Of a DNA stretch of 64,000 nt, positions 24,267-34,448 are shown piece after piece (position 1 is the stretch's first letter; each line of letters begins with the position of its first letter). This DNA comes from Eubacteriaceae bacterium. Its GTDB lineage: Bacteria > Bacillota > Clostridia > Lachnospirales > Lachnospiraceae. The stretch covers positions 1 to 64,000 of the forward strand of contig CABIYF010000010.1 of NCBI GenBank assembly GCA_902362875.1, in the 5' to 3' direction. Both the position numbers and the translations under genes were made by a program. The notes beneath the pieces are model-generated. The model saw nothing but the letters and a program-made list of their open reading frames with translations, made no database searches and was not told the DNA's origin.

Positions 24267-25328
24267 ATGTATGTGGAAATGAGAAATATCTATAAACAAT
24301 ACGGAAACTTCCGGGCATCAGACAACGTAAGTTTTGGAATTGAAAAAGGAAAACTTGCAGCGTTGCTTGGACCAAGTGGAAGTGGAAAGACAACACTGCT
24401 TCGAATGATCGCAGGACTGGAAAATCCAAATGCAGGAGATATCTTCATCGATGGAAAGCGAGTAAATGATATCCCGGCAGCCAAACGAGGGATTGGATTT
24501 GTATTCCAAAGTTATGCATTATTCCGATATATGACAGTCTTTGACAATATCGCATTTGGATTAGAAATTGCGAAAATGCCGAAAAAACAGATCAAAGAAC
24601 GAGTTTTTGAATTACTGGAATTAACAGGATTAGCAGGGCTTGAAAACAGATATCCCAATCAGTTATCTGGAGGGCAGAGACAGAGGGTCGCATTTGCAAG
24701 AGCATTGGCTCCAAACCCACAGGTATTACTTCTTGATGAACCATTTGCAGCGATCGATGCAAAAGTAAGATCAGAACTTCGACTCTGGCTAAAAGAAATG
24801 GTATCAAAGCTTGGCATCACAAGTATTTTCGTTACACATGATCAGGATGAAGCCGTAGAGGTTGCCGACGAGATATTGATCACGAATCATGGAAAGATTG
24901 AACAGATGGGAAGCCCGTTAGAGATTTATAAATCACCAAAGACACCATTTGTAGCCCAGTTTGTTGGAAGATCATCCATCGTAGAAAATTATGAATCCTT
25001 AAAAGGATTTGAAAAAATAGAACATGCACAGAAAGCGATCGTCAGACCAGAATTCCTTGAGTTAGCAAAAAAAGGGGAATTAAAACGATATATGAGTGCA
25101 TCAGAAAAAGGAATTGTCGAAGATGTGATCTTTAGTGGAAGTCGCCTGGATGTAGTTGTAAATATCAATGGGATCAAAGTGACAGCTGAGAGATCTTTGG
25201 AAAAAGATCCAGTAACCGTTGGAGAAGAAGTTGATATCATCATTTACCGTTTATATGTATTTGATGAAAAGGAAACTTATTTACTAGAGAATAAAGAAAT
25301 GCAGGAAGGCGATGTCTTCTACATTTAA
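24267..25328 (+). CDS. cysA: Sulfate ABC transporter ATP-binding protein CysA
   Basis: 353 residues. Walker A G-P-S-G-S-G-K-T-T (about 36-44), Q-loop, signature L-S-G-G-Q-R-Q-R, Walker B L-L-L-D-E-P-F, H-loop T-H-D, and a C-terminal TOBE-like regulatory domain (about 240-353). Energises sulfate import with CysTW. Confidence 0.93.
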   Translation: MYVEMRNIYKQYGNFRASDNVSFGIEKGKLAALLGPSGSGKTTLLRMIAGLENPNAGDIFIDGKRVNDIPAAKRGIGFVFQSYALFRYMTVFDNIAFGLEIAKMPKKQIKERVFELLELTGLAGLENRYPNQLSGGQRQRVAFARALAPNPQVLLLDEPFAAIDAKVRSELRLWLKEMVSKLGITSIFVTHDQDEAVEVADEILITNHGKIEQMGSPLEIYKSPKTPFVAQFVGRSSIVENYESLKGFEKIEHAQKAIVRPEFLELAKKGELKRYMSASEKGIVEDVIFSGSRLDVVVNINGIKVTAERSLEKDPVTVGEEVDIIIYRLYVFDEKETYLLENKEMQEGDVFYI

Positions 25329-25352
25329 GAAATATACCAGAAAGGACCGATT

Positions 25353-27047
25353 ATGGAAATTACAAAACAACAGATCATACATACCGATGTCCTGATCATC
25401 GGAGGCGGAACGGCTGGATGTTATGCGGCACTTACGATCAGGGAAAAAAGTGATGCAAAGATCGTCATCGCCGAGAAAGCCAATATCAAACGAAGCGGAT
25501 GCTTAGCAGCCGGAGTTAACGCGATCAACGCTTATATCGTAAAGGGAAGAAAACCACAGGATTACGTTGATTATGCAAGGAAAGATGCCGATGAGATCGT
25601 GCGAGGGGACTTGCTTCTTACGATGTCAGAGCATTTAAACGAAGTGACAAGAAAGATGGAACAGTTAGGACTTGTCATTTTAAAAGACGAAAATGGAGAA
25701 TATGTTGCCAGAGGAAATCGAAATATTAAGATCAATGGAGAAAATATCAAACCGATCTTAGCAGATGCAGTGAATCAGTTAGATGATGTTGAGGTGATCA
25801 ATCACTTAAATATCACAGATTATATCGTGGAAGATAACACGATCAAAGGAGCATTTGGTTTCCATATGGAAAATGGAACTGCTTACGAGATTCGTGCAAA
25901 GAAAGTTCTTTGTGCAACTGGCGGGGCAGCAGGACTTTACAAACCAAACAATCCGGGATTTTCAAGACATAAGATGTGGTATCCACCATTTAACACGGGT
26001 GCCGGATATGCGATGGGAATTGACGCTGGAGCTGAGATGACAACCTTTGAGATGCGTTTTATCGCACTTCGGTGTAAAGATACGATCGCACCAACTGGAA
26101 CGATCGCTCAGGGAGTCGGAGCAAAACAGGTAAACTCCAAAGGAGAGATTTACGAAGATAAATACGGGATCACGACATCCCAGCGTGTTTATGGAACAAC
26201 ACAGGAAAACTTAGAAGGAAGAGGTCCTTGTTACCTAAGAACCGAAGGAATCGAGAAGGAAAAGGATACAGACCTTAAGAAAGCATACTTAAATATGGCA
26301 CCAAGCCAGACATTAAAATGGATCGAGCAAGGCAAAGATCCAAGTGAACAAAACGTAGAAATCGAAGGAACAGAGCCATATATCGTCGGTGGACACACTG
26401 CCAGCGGTTACTGGGTCAACACAAACCGAGAGACAACCATTCACGGATTATATGCTGCAGGAGATGTTGCAGGAGGCTGTCCACAGAAATATGTGACAGG
26501 AGCTTTGGTAGAAGGCGAGATCGCAGCACTGGATATCATTGAAAAATTAAAAGATCAGAAGATTGATACAGACAGTGATCAGGAAGAACAGTTATTAACC
26601 GAGAAGGTGAAAGAATACAACAACATTTTATCTGACAAAGACAGCATTTTCACGATCGAACAGATGGAAGAAGCCATGCAGAAAGTCATGGATGCCTATG
26701 CAGGTGGAATTTCAAGCCATTATCAGTTTAATGAAAACTGCTTAAATCTTGCAAAAGAAAAGATCAACAACCTGATTACATTATCAGGACAGTTAAGTGC
26801 CGAAGATTACCATGAACTGATGTTTTACTATGAGTTAAAAGAGCGCTTAACGATCTGTCTGACGCTGATCGAACATCTGAAAGCAAGAAAAGAGACAAGA
26901 TGGCACAGCTTTGCAGAGAATCTTGATTATCCACAAAAGAGTGATGACTGGAAAAAATACGTCAATACAAAGAAAGTGGATGGACAGATCAAAGTCATCT
27001 TACGAGAACTTATAAAGGAGGATGAGCAATATGAGCATCAGAATTAA
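25353..27047 (+). CDS. aprA: Adenylylsulfate reductase alpha subunit (AprA-type flavoprotein)
   Basis: 564 residues. FAD-binding I-I-G-G-G-T-A-G near 17-24, fumarate reductase/AprA fold with G-C-L-A-A-G-V-N-A-I-N and the C-terminal G-L-Y-A-A-G-D-V-A-G-G. With AprB it reduces adenosine 5'-phosphosulfate to sulfite and AMP. Context of sulfate importer and ATP sulfurylase and no dsr genes nearby suggest assimilation, although this enzyme type is best known from dissimilatory sulfate reducers. Overlaps aprB by 17 bp. Confidence 0.88.
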   Translation: MEITKQQIIHTDVLIIGGGTAGCYAALTIREKSDAKIVIAEKANIKRSGCLAAGVNAINAYIVKGRKPQDYVDYARKDADEIVRGDLLLTMSEHLNEVTRKMEQLGLVILKDENGEYVARGNRNIKINGENIKPILADAVNQLDDVEVINHLNITDYIVEDNTIKGAFGFHMENGTAYEIRAKKVLCATGGAAGLYKPNNPGFSRHKMWYPPFNTGAGYAMGIDAGAEMTTFEMRFIALRCKDTIAPTGTIAQGVGAKQVNSKGEIYEDKYGITTSQRVYGTTQENLEGRGPCYLRTEGIEKEKDTDLKKAYLNMAPSQTLKWIEQGKDPSEQNVEIEGTEPYIVGGHTASGYWVNTNRETTIHGLYAAGDVAGGCPQKYVTGALVEGEIAALDIIEKLKDQKIDTDSDQEEQLLTEKVKEYNNILSDKDSIFTIEQMEEAMQKVMDAYAGGISSHYQFNENCLNLAKEKINNLITLSGQLSAEDYHELMFYYELKERLTICLTLIEHLKARKETRWHSFAENLDYPQKSDDWKKYVNTKKVDGQIKVILRELIKEDEQYEHQN

Positions 27048-27345
27048 CAAAAATAAATGTGTTGGATGCAAACGATGCTTAGATGTCTGTCCCGGAAGTC
27101 TTATAAAGACCGATGAAACCGGAAAGGCATACATCAAATATCCAAAAGACTGCTGGGGATGCACATCCTGCTTAAAAGAATGTAAGACAGGAGCCATCGC
27201 ATTTTTCCTTGGAGCTGATATCGGCGGCATGGGAAGTGAAATGACAGTCAATGAAAGCAAAGATACCATTCTCTGGAAGATCAAAAAATACACTGGAGAA
27301 GAGCAAACTATAGAGATCAACAAGAAAGATTCAAACAAGTATTAG
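27031..27345 (+). CDS. aprB: Adenylylsulfate reductase beta subunit (AprB-type ferredoxin)
   Basis: 104 residues with two [4Fe-4S] motifs: C10-C13-C16-C20 and C41-C44-C47-C51. Delivers electrons to AprA's FAD. ATG 27031 is preferred over ATG 27022 because AGGAGG ends at 27021, leaving 9 bp to the former and none to the latter. Shorter than dissimilatory AprB (about 150), lacking most of the C-terminal tail. Confidence 0.88.
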   Translation: MSIRINKNKCVGCKRCLDVCPGSLIKTDETGKAYIKYPKDCWGCTSCLKECKTGAIAFFLGADIGGMGSEMTVNESKDTILWKIKKYTGEEQTIEINKKDSNKY

Positions 27346-27361
27346 ATTGGAGGACATCAAA

Positions 27362-28261
27362 ATGAGCGAATTATCACATCTTGACCAGCTGGAGGCAGAG
27401 GCAATCTACATTATCCGAGAAGTAGCAGCATCTTGCGAAAAACCAGTTATGCTGTATTCTATTGGAAAAGACAGCTCTGTTATGTTACATTTAGCACTAA
27501 AAGCATTCTATCCGGAGAAACCACCATTTCCATTTTTACATGTAAATACAACATGGAAATTTAAAGAAATGATCAAATTCCGTGATGACACAGCAAAGAA
27601 ATATGGATTAGAAATGTTAGAATACATCAACGAAGATGGAGTCAGACAGGGTGTCAATCCATTTGACAGCGGGGCTGCTTATACAGACATCATGAAAACA
27701 CAGGCCTTAAAACAGGCGTTAAATAAATACGGATTTACCGCAGCATTTGGTGGTGGCCGCCGTGATGAAGAAAAATCTCGTGCAAAAGAAAGAATCTTCT
27801 CTTTCAGAAATGAAAATCAGGCATGGGATCCTAAGAATCAGAGACCAGAAATGTGGAAATTATATAACTCCAAGATCAAAAAAGGAGAAAGCATCCGCGT
27901 ATTCCCAATCTCTAACTGGACAGAAACAGATATCTGGAAATATATCAAACGCGAAAAAATCGATATCGTTCCATTATATTTTGCAAAAGAACGTCCAGTC
28001 ATCGAGAGAGACGGAAATATCATCATGGTCGATGATGACAGATTAAAATTAAGACCAGGTGAGAAGATTGAACATAAGAGTGTAAGATTTAGAACCCTTG
28101 GATGTTATCCATTAACTGGAGGAGTGGAATCCACAGCCTCAACACTTGATGAGATCATTGATGAGACATTAAGTGCGGTTTCTTCAGAAAGAACAACCAG
28201 AGTTATTGACAATGAAGCAGCAGGAAGCATGGAAAGAAGAAAGAGAGAGGGGTATTTCTAA
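27362..28261 (+). CDS. cysD: Sulfate adenylyltransferase subunit 2
   Basis: 299 residues, PP-loop ATP pyrophosphatase fold: S-I-G-K-D-S (33-38), [14 protein letters not shown] and N-W-T-E-T-D-I-W, all CysD-typical. Makes APS from ATP and sulfate, driven by CysN GTPase. GGAGG precedes ATG 27362; the extra upstream codons are not used. Confidence 0.95.
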   Translation: MSELSHLDQLEAEAIYIIREVAASCEKPVMLYSIGKDSSVMLHLALKAFYPEKPPFPFLHVNTTWKFKEMIKFRDDTAKKYGLEMLEYINEDGVRQGVNPFDSGAAYTDIMKTQALKQALNKYGFTAAFGGGRRDEEKSRAKERIFSFRNENQAWDPKNQRPEMWKLYNSKIKKGESIRVFPISNWTETDIWKYIKREKIDIVPLYFAKERPVIERDGNIIMVDDDRLKLRPGEKIEHKSVRFRTLGCYPLTGGVESTASTLDEIIDETLSAVSSERTTRVIDNEAAGSMERRKREGYF

Positions 28262-28262
28262 G

Positions 28263-29957
28263 ATGATCGGATTATTAAAATTTATTACTTGCGGTAGTGT
28301 AGATGATGGAAAATCCACACTGATCGGACATATTTTATATGATTCCAAGTTATTATATACAGACCAGGAAGAAGCATTAGAGTTAGACAGTAAAGTCGGA
28401 AGCCGTGGTGGAAAGATCGACTATTCTCTATTACTTGATGGATTGATGGCAGAGAGAGAACAGGGAATCACAATTGACGTTGCATACCGTTACTTTACAA
28501 CAGAAAAAAGAAGTTTTATCGTAGCAGATACACCGGGACATGAAGAATATACAAGAAACATGGCCGTAGGAGCATCCTTTGCAGATTTAGCAGTTATCTT
28601 AATTGATGCATCTCAGGGAGTTTTAGTACAGACAAGACGTCACGCAAGAATCTGTGCTTTAATGGGAATCAGACATTTCGTATTTGCAGTCAACAAGATG
28701 GACCTTGTAAAATACGATCAGGAAACATTCAGAAAGATCGAAGAACAGATCAAGGAATTAAAAGAAGAATTATCTCTTGCAAATGTAAAGATCATTCCAG
28801 TATCTGCAACAGAAGGAGATAATGTCACAACAAAATCAGACAATATTCCATGGTATACAGGAGAACCATTACTCGAATACTTAGAGACTGTTGATGTACG
28901 TGAGAAATCCGAAGAAGAAGGATTCTACATGCCAGTTCAGAGAGTATGCCGTCCAAACCACACATTCCGTGGATTCCAGGGACAGATCGAATCCGGACAG
29001 ATTTCTGTCGGAGATGAGATCGTGACATTACCAAGCAAAGAACACGCAAAAGTTAAGAGCCTCTTAATCGGAGACAAAGATGCACAGACAGCCGAAAAAG
29101 GCCGTCCAGTAACCATCCAGTTAGACCGAGAAGTAGACGTATCCAGAGGATGTGTTCTGGCAAATAAAACGGAACTTCCAGTCAGCAAATCCTTTACAGC
29201 AACAGTCCTTTGGATGGATGACGGAGAATTATTACCAGGAAAAGAATATTTCGTAAAAATCGGAACAAAAGAAATTCCAGGAATCGTGACAAATATCCAG
29301 TATAAGATTGATGTCAACACAGGAGAATACATTCCTGCAAACAACTTAAGAAAGAATGAGATCGCAGTATGTGATGTCATTTTACAGGAAGAGATCGTAT
29401 TAGATGAATTTGATGACCATAAGACATTAGGAGAATTAATCTTAATCGACCGTATCACAAACATGACATCCGCATGCGGAGTTATCAAAAACTCTGAAGT
29501 TGACGAAGAAACAGACTTAAAATGCGTCTTCGCACACGGAAAATTAAAAGCCAATGGTGACATCTTTGAAGAATTCTACTACAACATGGAAAGTATGACA
29601 GTCACAAAGATCAAACCATCTGGAAAATCCTACACGATCGGAGACGAAATCCCAGTCGAAGGAGAAAGCTATCAGTATCCAGACTACTTTGATGTCATCG
29701 TATTCAGAGACAAAGTAGCCGTACAGATCAGAGACAGAAAAGTATCAGCAATCCTTCCAATCGAAGAATACGAATACAAAGGATTACCACTGATCAACGG
29801 ACGCGGATTTGAAATTCTGGTTGATTCCAAAGAAAAAGCAGACAAACTGTTTGCAGAATTAAAAGAACAGGGATACAAACCAGGAAGCGAATTCTTTAAC
29901 CGCTGGTTACGATTTGAAGCATATCGTAAGATTGTGTTTAGAGATAGTATTTATTAA
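28263..29957 (+). CDS. cysN: Sulfate adenylyltransferase subunit 1 with C-terminal extension
   Basis: 564 residues. GTPase part: G1 G-S-V-D-D-G-K-S-T (11-19), G3 D-T-P-G-H, G4 N-K-M-D, followed by EF-Tu-like barrels to about residue 404. Residues about 405-564 are an extra domain that is not APS kinase (no second P-loop) and that I do not recognise; canonical CysN is near 470. Starts 1 bp after cysD. No cysC or sulfite reductase is in the window. Confidence 0.92.
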   Translation: MIGLLKFITCGSVDDGKSTLIGHILYDSKLLYTDQEEALELDSKVGSRGGKIDYSLLLDGLMAEREQGITIDVAYRYFTTEKRSFIVADTPGHEEYTRNMAVGASFADLAVILIDASQGVLVQTRRHARICALMGIRHFVFAVNKMDLVKYDQETFRKIEEQIKELKEELSLANVKIIPVSATEGDNVTTKSDNIPWYTGEPLLEYLETVDVREKSEEEGFYMPVQRVCRPNHTFRGFQGQIESGQISVGDEIVTLPSKEHAKVKSLLIGDKDAQTAEKGRPVTIQLDREVDVSRGCVLANKTELPVSKSFTATVLWMDDGELLPGKEYFVKIGTKEIPGIVTNIQYKIDVNTGEYIPANNLRKNEIAVCDVILQEEIVLDEFDDHKTLGELILIDRITNMTSACGVIKNSEVDEETDLKCVFAHGKLKANGDIFEEFYYNMESMTVTKIKPSGKSYTIGDEIPVEGESYQYPDYFDVIVFRDKVAVQIRDRKVSAILPIEEYEYKGLPLINGRGFEILVDSKEKADKLFAELKEQGYKPGSEFFNRWLRFEAYRKIVFRDSIY

Positions 29958-29991
29958 AATTTGCTTACTCATAATATTTCTATAATAAAAT

Positions 29992-30043
29992 GGCAGACGG
30001 GCATAGTATGAAAATTACTGTGTCCGTTTGTCGTTTGAATTTT
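29992..30043 (+). terminator. Terminator of the sulfate operon
   Basis: GGCAGACGGGCATAGT pairs with ACTGTGTCCGTTTGTC, followed by GTTTGAATTTTT. Confidence 0.75.
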
Positions 30044-30301
30044 TGATTTGTAGGGTTTACGCCGGTAGGGTGTATGTTGTACTGTATTGGTTGCAGATTA
30101 AGTGATTGGAAATCGGAAGGCAGAAAAGCTTGAGATATTATAGATACTCCAGAAACTAAAAGTGTTTTCTTATTTCTATCTCATACAACATTAACGACTA
30201 CCCTTCAAATCAAGATTTGTCTCTATTTATTACTGACAAAGTATAAATACTGACAACAAGATGTCACCATTCAATACAGCCAAAACTACCACATCAATCA
30301 C
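30044..30301. other. Non-coding stretch before mtlR
   Basis: About 260 bp between the sulfate operon terminator and the mtlR promoter with no open frame of note on either strand and no recognisable RNA or repeat. Confidence 0.5.
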
Positions 30302-30330
30302 TTGTCGTATAAGTATCATGTATATATAAT
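30302..30330 (+). promoter_or_regulatory. mtlR promoter
   Basis: -35 TTGTCG (30302-30307), 17 bp, -10 TATAAT (30325-30330). Confidence 0.7.
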
Positions 30331-30355
30331 AATACGTGAAGGGGGATGATACAGA

Positions 30356-32440
30356 ATGTCAAAGAAATCCGGATTAACAAAAAGACAGAAACTTATCATT
30401 GAGATGTTAGCAACCTTCAATGCTGACAATCCAATTACAATACAGGCAATATCAGAAAAACTGAAATTAAGTTCAAGAACCGTATTAAGAGAAATGCCAC
30501 GCATCAACGAATGGTTTGAGGAAAACGACTTTAAACTGGTCAAGAAACCAAGAATCGGGTTGTATGTGGATGAAGATTCAGAAACAAGAAAATTCATCAA
30601 GGAACTTGTCGATATGGATGAGAACAAACCAGTATATAGTAAAGCGGATCGGCAGACGATCATATTACTTGATCTGCTAACGATCAACAAACCACTCAAA
30701 TATTTTTACTTTACATCCCTTTTTCATATTTCGGATGCAACATTAAGCAACGACCTGGAAGAGATTGAAAAGTGGCTTGATCACTATAATCTGATTCTTT
30801 ACCGCAGACCAGGGATGGGAATTTACTGGGAAGGAAAAGAAGAAGATTACCGTCAGGCAGTGACAATGGTATTAAGAAAGAGGCTGAGAGGACGTTCCTT
30901 ACAAGTTTTGTTTGAGGAAGAAAAGAAGATCAAAGAACGAATGTTTCCAGATCTTACACCACAGATGTTAAGTAACACCAGAGATATTCTTGAGAGAATG
31001 CAGGAAGTTCTGGATATCCAGTATACAGATCATTCTATCAGACATTTGAGATTATATCTTCTGGTAACACAAAACAGAGTAAGATTTGGACATGAGATCA
31101 AAGAAGAAAAAGATCTGACAGCAATCACTCATTTGCCAGAATGCCAGATAGCAAACTGGATTGGTACCAAGCTAAGCAACTTTGTAGGACATCAAGTTTC
31201 CAAAGGTGAAGTATATAACATAGCGATGCAATTGTTAGCGGCAAAGATATGGAAGAATAACAGTGAAAACAAGATTGATGAAGAAAGTTTTAAAGTCAGA
31301 CAGCTGGTCATGAGGATCATTGTGGAGATGGAAAAACTTTTGGAAATGGAATTTTTTGAAAATACAGTATTGATCGATGGTTTGTGTAATCATATGAAGC
31401 CAGCGATCAATCGAATGAAACAAGGTGTATTTACAGAAAACCAGTACATCGATATGTTGGAAGAAAAATATTCCAAAATCTATAAAGCAACGATCAAAGC
31501 GTGTGATTTCTTAAAAGAAGAACTACATATTGAAAAACTCCCAGAAGGAGAGTTAGGATTTATTGCTTTATATTTCTGTGTAGCGATCGAGCAGCAAAAA
31601 GACGAAGAAGAAAAATTATCAGTCTATGTTGCCTGCCCACATGGAATGGGAACATCACATATGTTAGCAGTTCATCTGAAAAAAGAATTTCCGCAGCTGA
31701 TGGTACAAAAGATCATTTCCACAGCGGATATCAAGGAAGAAGAACTTATTAAAGAAGGAATTGATTTTATCATTTCCACAGCAAAATTAAATCTGACATT
31801 TCCGAATGTCTATGTGAATTCTATTTTAACAGAGACAGATAAGAAAATGATCAGTGCCATGATCAAAAATGTTGATAAGAAGAAAAAACAGAATCCGGCA
31901 AAGGCTGTAAAGCCAGTAAAAAGAGTCGGAAGAGAAGACATCGAGTATATGACACTTCTTGGACAGGAGATCTTACAGGTTTTAGATAATATTAAAATAT
32001 CAACAGGTGAAAACATTACAAATAAGAAACAATTGATCGAATATGCTGGAGAATTATTTGCAAGAAATGATTCGATGGCAGCAGAGATCACCTTTGCATT
32101 AAATAAACGCGAGAATATCGCAAGCACATTTATTCCGAGTATGAATGTATTATTTTTACATTGTGAAACGAAAGGTGTCAGACATTGCAGATTCGGCTTT
32201 GTTTATTTAAAAGATGAGATCGTCGAAGATGGACAGCCGATCAAAGGTGCGATCCTGATGCTTGTTCCACAGGGAGATGTAAGTAAGGTTTATCGCGAAG
32301 TTATGAGCGAAATAAGCGGAGCATTAGCCGAGAAAGACCAGATCATCACCTATTTATTCGAGAAAAACAGAAATGCAGTCGAGGCAGAACTTGAAACAAG
32401 CCTTGGCAACTATTACGAAAACAAAATGAAGAGAAGATAG
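30356..32440 (+). CDS. mtlR: Mannitol operon transcriptional activator (PRD/PTS-regulated)
   Basis: 694 residues: N-terminal helix-turn-helix domains (about 1-170), two PTS regulation domains (about 180-410), an EIIB-like domain with C427 (A-C-P-H-G-M-G-T-S), and a C-terminal EIIA-mannitol-like domain (about 545-690). Phosphorylation by HPr and EII tunes DNA binding to mannitol supply. First gene of mtlR-mtlA-mtlD; RBS GGGGG. Confidence 0.92.
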   Translation: MSKKSGLTKRQKLIIEMLATFNADNPITIQAISEKLKLSSRTVLREMPRINEWFEENDFKLVKKPRIGLYVDEDSETRKFIKELVDMDENKPVYSKADRQTIILLDLLTINKPLKYFYFTSLFHISDATLSNDLEEIEKWLDHYNLILYRRPGMGIYWEGKEEDYRQAVTMVLRKRLRGRSLQVLFEEEKKIKERMFPDLTPQMLSNTRDILERMQEVLDIQYTDHSIRHLRLYLLVTQNRVRFGHEIKEEKDLTAITHLPECQIANWIGTKLSNFVGHQVSKGEVYNIAMQLLAAKIWKNNSENKIDEESFKVRQLVMRIIVEMEKLLEMEFFENTVLIDGLCNHMKPAINRMKQGVFTENQYIDMLEEKYSKIYKATIKACDFLKEELHIEKLPEGELGFIALYFCVAIEQQKDEEEKLSVYVACPHGMGTSHMLAVHLKKEFPQLMVQKIISTADIKEEELIKEGIDFIISTAKLNLTFPNVYVNSILTETDKKMISAMIKNVDKKKKQNPAKAVKPVKRVGREDIEYMTLLGQEILQVLDNIKISTGENITNKKQLIEYAGELFARNDSMAAEITFALNKRENIASTFIPSMNVLFLHCETKGVRHCRFGFVYLKDEIVEDGQPIKGAILMLVPQGDVSKVYREVMSEISGALAEKDQIITYLFEKNRNAVEAELETSLGNYYENKMKRR

Positions 32441-32463
32441 AAAACAAAAGGAGGATATTGTAA

Positions 32464-34341
32464 ATGAAAAATGGATTACAAAGATTTGGTAAATTTTTAA
32501 GTGCAATGGTAATGCCAAATATCGGAGCATTCATTGCATGGGGATTCATTACAGCATTATTTATCGCAGATGGATGGATTCCAAATGCGAAGTTAGCATC
32601 GATTCAGCCATACATGTTAACATTCTTATTACCAATGCTGATCGCCTACACAGGTGGTAAACAAGTTGGTGGAGATCGTGGAGGAGTCATGGGTGCGATC
32701 GCAGTCATGGGTTGTATCGCTGGAGTTGGTGGATTTGATGGACAGCCAATGTTAATGGGAGCCATGGTTATGGGACCATTTGCAGGATGGGTCATCAAGA
32801 AATTTGATAAAGCAATGGACGGACATATGCCAGCCGGATTTGAGATGTTGATCAATAACTTCTCTGTTGGTATCTTAGGAATGATCGTAGCGATCATTGG
32901 ATATTTCATCATCGGACCATTTATGTCAGCCGTATTAGCAGTGTTAACAGCAGGAGTTAACGTACTTGTAAAAGCAAAATTAATACCTTTAGCAGCAATC
33001 TTTATCGAACCTGCCAAAGTATTATTCTTAAATAACGCTATCAACCATGGTATCTTTACACCAATTGGTATTGAACAGGCAAAAGAAGCTGGTAAATCTA
33101 TCATGTACATGTTAGAGGCAAACCCAGGACCAGGACTTGGAGTATTATTAGCATATGCAGTATTCTCTAAAGACAAAGTAACAAAATCATCTGCACCAGG
33201 TGCGATCATCATTCATTTCTTCGGTGGTATTCATGAGATTTACTTCCCGTATATCTTGATGAACCCAATCGTGATCATCGCTCCGATCATTGGTAACATT
33301 TGTGCGATCACATTCTTCACATTTACAAAATGCGGACTTATTGGACCATCTTCACCAGGATCAATCATCGCTTATTTATCAATGTCACCAAAGAGTCAGA
33401 TTCCATTAACGATCTTAGGCGTACTGATTGCAACTGTAGTATCATTCTTGATCGCATCACCGATCATTCGTATGTCAGATGGTAAGAGTCTTGAAGATGC
33501 ACAGGACGATATGGCAGCAAAGAAAGCAGAATCTAAAGGAATCACAGTTGACCCAGGAGAGAAGAAAGACGCAGATAAAGTTAAGAAGATCGTATTTGCA
33601 TGTGACGCAGGAATGGGATCATCTGCAATGGGAGCTACAAAATTCAGAAATCGTGTAAAAGGACAGAGACCAGACCTTACAGTTATCAATACATCTGTAG
33701 ATAACATCCCAGCAGATTGTGATATCGCAGTTGTTCAGGCAGTCTTAGCAGACAGAGCCAGAAAATCTGCACCACAGGCACAGTTAGTGATCATCAATAA
33801 CTTCTTACAGGATCCAAACTTAGATGGATTATATGAACAGATGACAGCAAAAGTTGACCCAGCAGTTCAGACAGCCGCAGCTGTTGAAACAAAAGAAGAA
33901 GCACCAGTTGCTACAGGAAATGCAAAGATTCTTGTAGAAGAAGGAATCAAAACAGGATTAAAACCAGTTGACAAATTCGAAGCGATCAAAGCAGCAGGAA
34001 AACTGTTAAATGAACTTGGATATGTTGAAGAAGGTTATATCGATGCTATGGTAAAACGTGAAGAAACAGTTACAACATACATGGGATTAGGTGTAGCAAT
34101 TCCTCACGGAACAGGAGATGCCAAGAAGAAAGTACAGAAAACTGGTATCGTAATGCTTCAGTATCCAGAAGGTGTAGACTTTGATGGAGAAAAGGCTCAG
34201 TTAGTCTTCGGTATCGCTGGAATTGGTGATGAACATCTTGGATTATTAGCTAAGATTTCTGAGATCATCGAAGATCCTGAAAGATTAGAACAGTTAAAAA
34301 CAACAGAAAACGTTGACGAAATCATGGAAATGTTTAAATAA
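32464..34341 (+). CDS. mtlA: Mannitol-specific PTS enzyme IICBA
   Basis: 625 residues, all three domains fused: membrane EIIC (about 1-345), EIIB with phosphocysteine C380 (C-D-A-G-M-G-S-S-A-M), EIIA (about 485-625) with phosphohistidine H548 (A-I-P-H-G-T). Imports mannitol as mannitol 1-phosphate. G-G-I-H-E in EIIC is the substrate-binding motif. RBS AAAGGAGG, 23 bp after mtlR. Confidence 0.95.
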   Translation: MKNGLQRFGKFLSAMVMPNIGAFIAWGFITALFIADGWIPNAKLASIQPYMLTFLLPMLIAYTGGKQVGGDRGGVMGAIAVMGCIAGVGGFDGQPMLMGAMVMGPFAGWVIKKFDKAMDGHMPAGFEMLINNFSVGILGMIVAIIGYFIIGPFMSAVLAVLTAGVNVLVKAKLIPLAAIFIEPAKVLFLNNAINHGIFTPIGIEQAKEAGKSIMYMLEANPGPGLGVLLAYAVFSKDKVTKSSAPGAIIIHFFGGIHEIYFPYILMNPIVIIAPIIGNICAITFFTFTKCGLIGPSSPGSIIAYLSMSPKSQIPLTILGVLIATVVSFLIASPIIRMSDGKSLEDAQDDMAAKKAESKGITVDPGEKKDADKVKKIVFACDAGMGSSAMGATKFRNRVKGQRPDLTVINTSVDNIPADCDIAVVQAVLADRARKSAPQAQLVIINNFLQDPNLDGLYEQMTAKVDPAVQTAAAVETKEEAPVATGNAKILVEEGIKTGLKPVDKFEAIKAAGKLLNELGYVEEGYIDAMVKREETVTTYMGLGVAIPHGTGDAKKKVQKTGIVMLQYPEGVDFDGEKAQLVFGIAGIGDEHLGLLAKISEIIEDPERLEQLKTTENVDEIMEMFK

Positions 34342-34361
34342 GATTTAAGCAGACAAGGTCA

Positions 34362-34397
34362 ATTTAATAAGCGGGAAATCATTCTCGCTTATTAAAT
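34362..34397 (+). other. Hairpin between mtlA and mtlD
   Basis: Perfect 12 bp stem ATTTAATAAGCG / CGCTTATTAAAT, no T tract. May set the mtlA to mtlD ratio by mRNA processing. Confidence 0.6.
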
Positions 34398-34448
34398 GCC
34401 TAACATATATACTTATAGATTTAGAATTTAATTTTAGGGGTGAAGAAA

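Noticed and set aside
28263..29957. CysN-CysC fusion (APS kinase)
   Set aside because: C-terminal 160 residues have no P-loop or kinase motifs.
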